DNA of 14,728 nt, taken from NCBI GenBank assembly GCA_035269105.1, contig DATFJP010000068.1, positions 1 through 14,728 on the forward strand. The letters are read 5' to 3'. The stretch's first letter is position 1; the number at the start of each line of letters is the position of its first letter. This stretch comes from JAQYVZ01 sp035269105. Lineage in GTDB: Bacteria; Desulfobacterota; Desulfuromonadia; Desulfuromonadales; BM103. A model generated the notes under the pieces. It was not told the origin of the DNA. It did no database searches and was given only the letters and a program-made list of their open reading frames with translations. The translations under genes and the position numbers were made by a program. Positions 13,218 to 14,728 of the stretch are shown here, in pieces.

Positions 13218-14548
13218 AGGTGGATGAAATGAAGCAAGTGGTCCAGGTTCTGGCAGCTGCAATCAAAGGGTTGCGTCTCTATTCTCTGGATCATCCGGCC
13301 ACCAGGAAACAGGTCCAGACCCTGCAGGACGGACTGTTCGGCCTGCTGCAGCACAAACAGAAAATCAAGATGGGTCTGCTTGAAGGAACCCTGTTCATCG
13401 AAGACCACTTGTTCATTCAGGAATTCCCTGCTGCCTCCGAACTCGCCGGGCTGCTTGAAAGCAGGGCATTGAGCGGCATCGAGTTTCATGCCGGGTTGTC
13501 GGCAACGGAGCTGCAAATTCTACTGAATACCCTGTATGCGGGCGAGCTCAAAGGGCGTGCTTTTGCCGAGGCTCTCGAATCCAACCAGGTCGAGAAGATC
13601 AAGGCTTTTACGCCTCAAGACGATGAGGAAGAAGAGGACGGCCAGCCGCGCAAGGTCTATCGCAAAGCTCTCAAGGTCGTCGACCAGATCTTCACCGATG
13701 TGCGGATGGGCCAGATACCCTCCTCCACGGAAGCTCTCAAGGTCGTCAAGAGCATGGCTCGCCTGACCCTGACCGAGCCGCATGCCCTGTTCGCTTTGTC
13801 CATGCTGAAAGACTATGACAATTACACCTTCACCCATTCGGTCAACGTATCGGTCATTTCCCTCGCCGTCGGCAGGGCCTGCGGCGTTTCGGAGCAGGAT
13901 TTGCGGATTCTCGGTCTGGGCGGGTTGCTGCATGATCTGGGCAAGCTCAAGGTCGATGTCAAGATCATTACCAAACCGGGGCGCCTGACTGAGATCGAAT
14001 TCGAGGAAATCAAGCAACATCCGACTTTCGGCGCGGAGATTATCCAGGAAATGGAAGGGGTCACCCAGGAGGTCATGGATATCGTCCTTTGTCATCACAG
14101 CCGTTACGATCGCAAGGGTTATCCCCTGCTTGAGAATGACAGAAATCTTTCCAGACTGGTCGACATGACGGCCATCGCCGATTCCTACGATGCCATGACC
14201 ACCTTGCGCTCCTACCAGCGCCCCTTGACCCCGCGCGGTGCCATCAACCGTCTCCGCGAGGTGGCCGGAACTTTCCTCAACCCTGATTACGTAACAAGCT
14301 TCATTGTTTCACTGGGGCCCTTTCCCGTCGGCAGCCTGGTGCGCCTTGATACCAATGAAATCGGCCTGGTCACCAAGGTCGACGCTAAAGATCCAAGTCT
14401 TGCCGACATCAAACTGCTTTTTGACCCTTCCGGAGACCTGGTCCGGGAAACCACGTACCGGTACATTCGTCCCACTGGGACTTGCCGGATTGTCGCCGAA
14501 GTCGATCCCGTAACCAAAGGCATGGATGTGGCTGATTTTCTGGACTGA
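13214..14548 (+). CDS. HD-GYP domain protein (putative c-di-GMP phosphodiesterase)
   Basis: The 444-residue protein has an N-terminal domain (~5-130) resembling that of the preceding HEAT protein, an acidic linker (DDEEEEDG, 136-143) and an HD-GYP domain (~150-360). HD-GYP landmarks are THSVNVS (His208), GGLLHDLGKLKV (H240/D241), KQHP (H269), HHSRYDRKGYP (294-304) and MTAIADSYDAMTTLRSY (318-334). The GYP motif and metal residues are present, but the common D-G-x-GYP reads D-R-K-GYP. A family-typical tail follows (PVGSLVRLDTNEIGLV, 371-386). HD-GYP proteins degrade cyclic di-GMP and so influence motility, biofilm or extracellular electron transfer. No transmembrane segment is visible, so it is cytoplasmic. 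ATG 13214 overlaps the previous stop; ATG 13229, with AAGGTGG before it, is an alternative start. Confidence 0.9.
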   Translation: MKVDEMKQVVQVLAAAIKGLRLYSLDHPATRKQVQTLQDGLFGLLQHKQKIKMGLLEGTLFIEDHLFIQEFPAASELAGLLESRALSGIEFHAGLSATELQILLNTLYAGELKGRAFAEALESNQVEKIKAFTPQDDEEEEDGQPRKVYRKALKVVDQIFTDVRMGQIPSSTEALKVVKSMARLTLTEPHALFALSMLKDYDNYTFTHSVNVSVISLAVGRACGVSEQDLRILGLGGLLHDLGKLKVDVKIITKPGRLTEIEFEEIKQHPTFGAEIIQEMEGVTQEVMDIVLCHHSRYDRKGYPLLENDRNLSRLVDMTAIADSYDAMTTLRSYQRPLTPRGAINRLREVAGTFLNPDYVTSFIVSLGPFPVGSLVRLDTNEIGLVTKVDAKDPSLADIKLLFDPSGDLVRETTYRYIRPTGTCRIVAEVDPVTKGMDVADFLD

Positions 14549-14595
14549 ATGAGTCTTACGGCCAGTACCGAAATCGACCGAGGTGATCCTGGGGG

Positions 14596-14616
14596 AGTCT
14601 CTGCGGAGAGGCTTTG
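14596..14616 (+). terminator. Weak hairpin after the HD-GYP gene
   Basis: A 7-base stem (AGTCTCT, 14596-14602, with AGAGGCT, 14607-14613; one wobble) encloses GCGG and is followed by only TTTG. It could end the HEAT/HD-GYP transcript but lacks a proper T run. A second GC hairpin, CCGAC-CCC-GTCGG, lies at 14630-14642 just past the convergent gene's stop codon. Confidence 0.3.
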
Positions 14617-14648
14617 ATCGAGCCGGAGGCCGACCCCGTCGGAGACGA

Positions 14649-14728
14649 TTAGAGGGGAATGGCACCCAGAGCCTCTGCGGCTGCCCGTCGGACCACGGCC
14701 CGTTGATCCTTACACTGGGTTTCGACGC
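14649..14728 (-). CDS. 3' end of a HEAT-repeat-like gene, cut by the window edge
   Basis: On the minus strand an open frame enters from the right edge and gives 25 residues ending in TAA (14651-14649). They include QRAVVRRAAAEALGAIPL, which fits the second helix of a HEAT/PBS-lyase repeat (VRxAAAEALGxI), the same pattern as in the gene at 11667. Only one partial repeat is visible, so the family call is provisional. The gene is convergent with the HD-GYP gene, 100 bases away. Confidence 0.55.
   Translation of the reverse strand, partial: VETQCKDQRAVVRRAAAEALGAIPL

Overview
This is a GC-rich window with ordinary bacterial coding organisation. The mix of genes fits an anaerobic deltaproteobacterium of the Desulfuromonas/Geobacter group (Desulfobacterota): a small c-type cytochrome, an acetate-type sodium:solute symporter with its DUF4212 partner, sigma-54-like promoters, and an HD-GYP/HEAT signalling pair. 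That placement is an inference from gene content; there is no rRNA or other marker here to fix it.

Layout, left to right. (1) The 5' part of priA runs off the left edge on the minus strand. It is divergent from a Tat-exported metallophosphoesterase, which has a good sigma-70 promoter in the gap. (2) aroF (DAHP synthase, ACT-like domain type) lies on the minus strand, convergent with the phosphoesterase. (3) A plus-strand run follows: a monoheme cytochrome with a TTG start, trmB and truD (overlapping by 8 bases), then a two-gene Na+/solute symporter operon. A near-consensus sigma-54 promoter overlaps the end of truD just ahead of the symporter genes. (4) A TIM-barrel sugar-phosphate-isomerase-like gene overlaps, tail to tail, a minus-strand UspA gene. 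(5) An IclR-family regulator is divergent from uspA. It has a strong sigma-70 promoter overlapped by an inverted repeat, and it ends in a clear rho-independent terminator. (6) An alpha/beta hydrolase (Est30/monoacylglycerol-lipase type) is bracketed by two long palindromic repeats of 173 and 171 bp. (7) coaE on the minus strand ends inside the second palindrome. (8) A plus-strand operon, possibly driven by sigma-54, encodes a HEAT-repeat protein and an HD-GYP c-di-GMP phosphodiesterase. The two appear to share the same N-terminal domain. The 3' end of another HEAT-like gene enters on the minus strand at the right edge.

Most genes are housekeeping (replication restart, aromatic amino acid entry, tRNA modification, CoA synthesis). 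The less ordinary parts are the pair of hairpin repeats around the hydrolase, which share a central tip that would form a cUACGg tetraloop in RNA; the sigma-54 signals on the symporter and signalling operons; and the HEAT/HD-GYP pair with a common uncharacterised N-terminal domain. I found no CRISPR array, phage, insertion sequence with a transposase, rRNA or tRNA. No gene-free stretch exceeds 300 bases.
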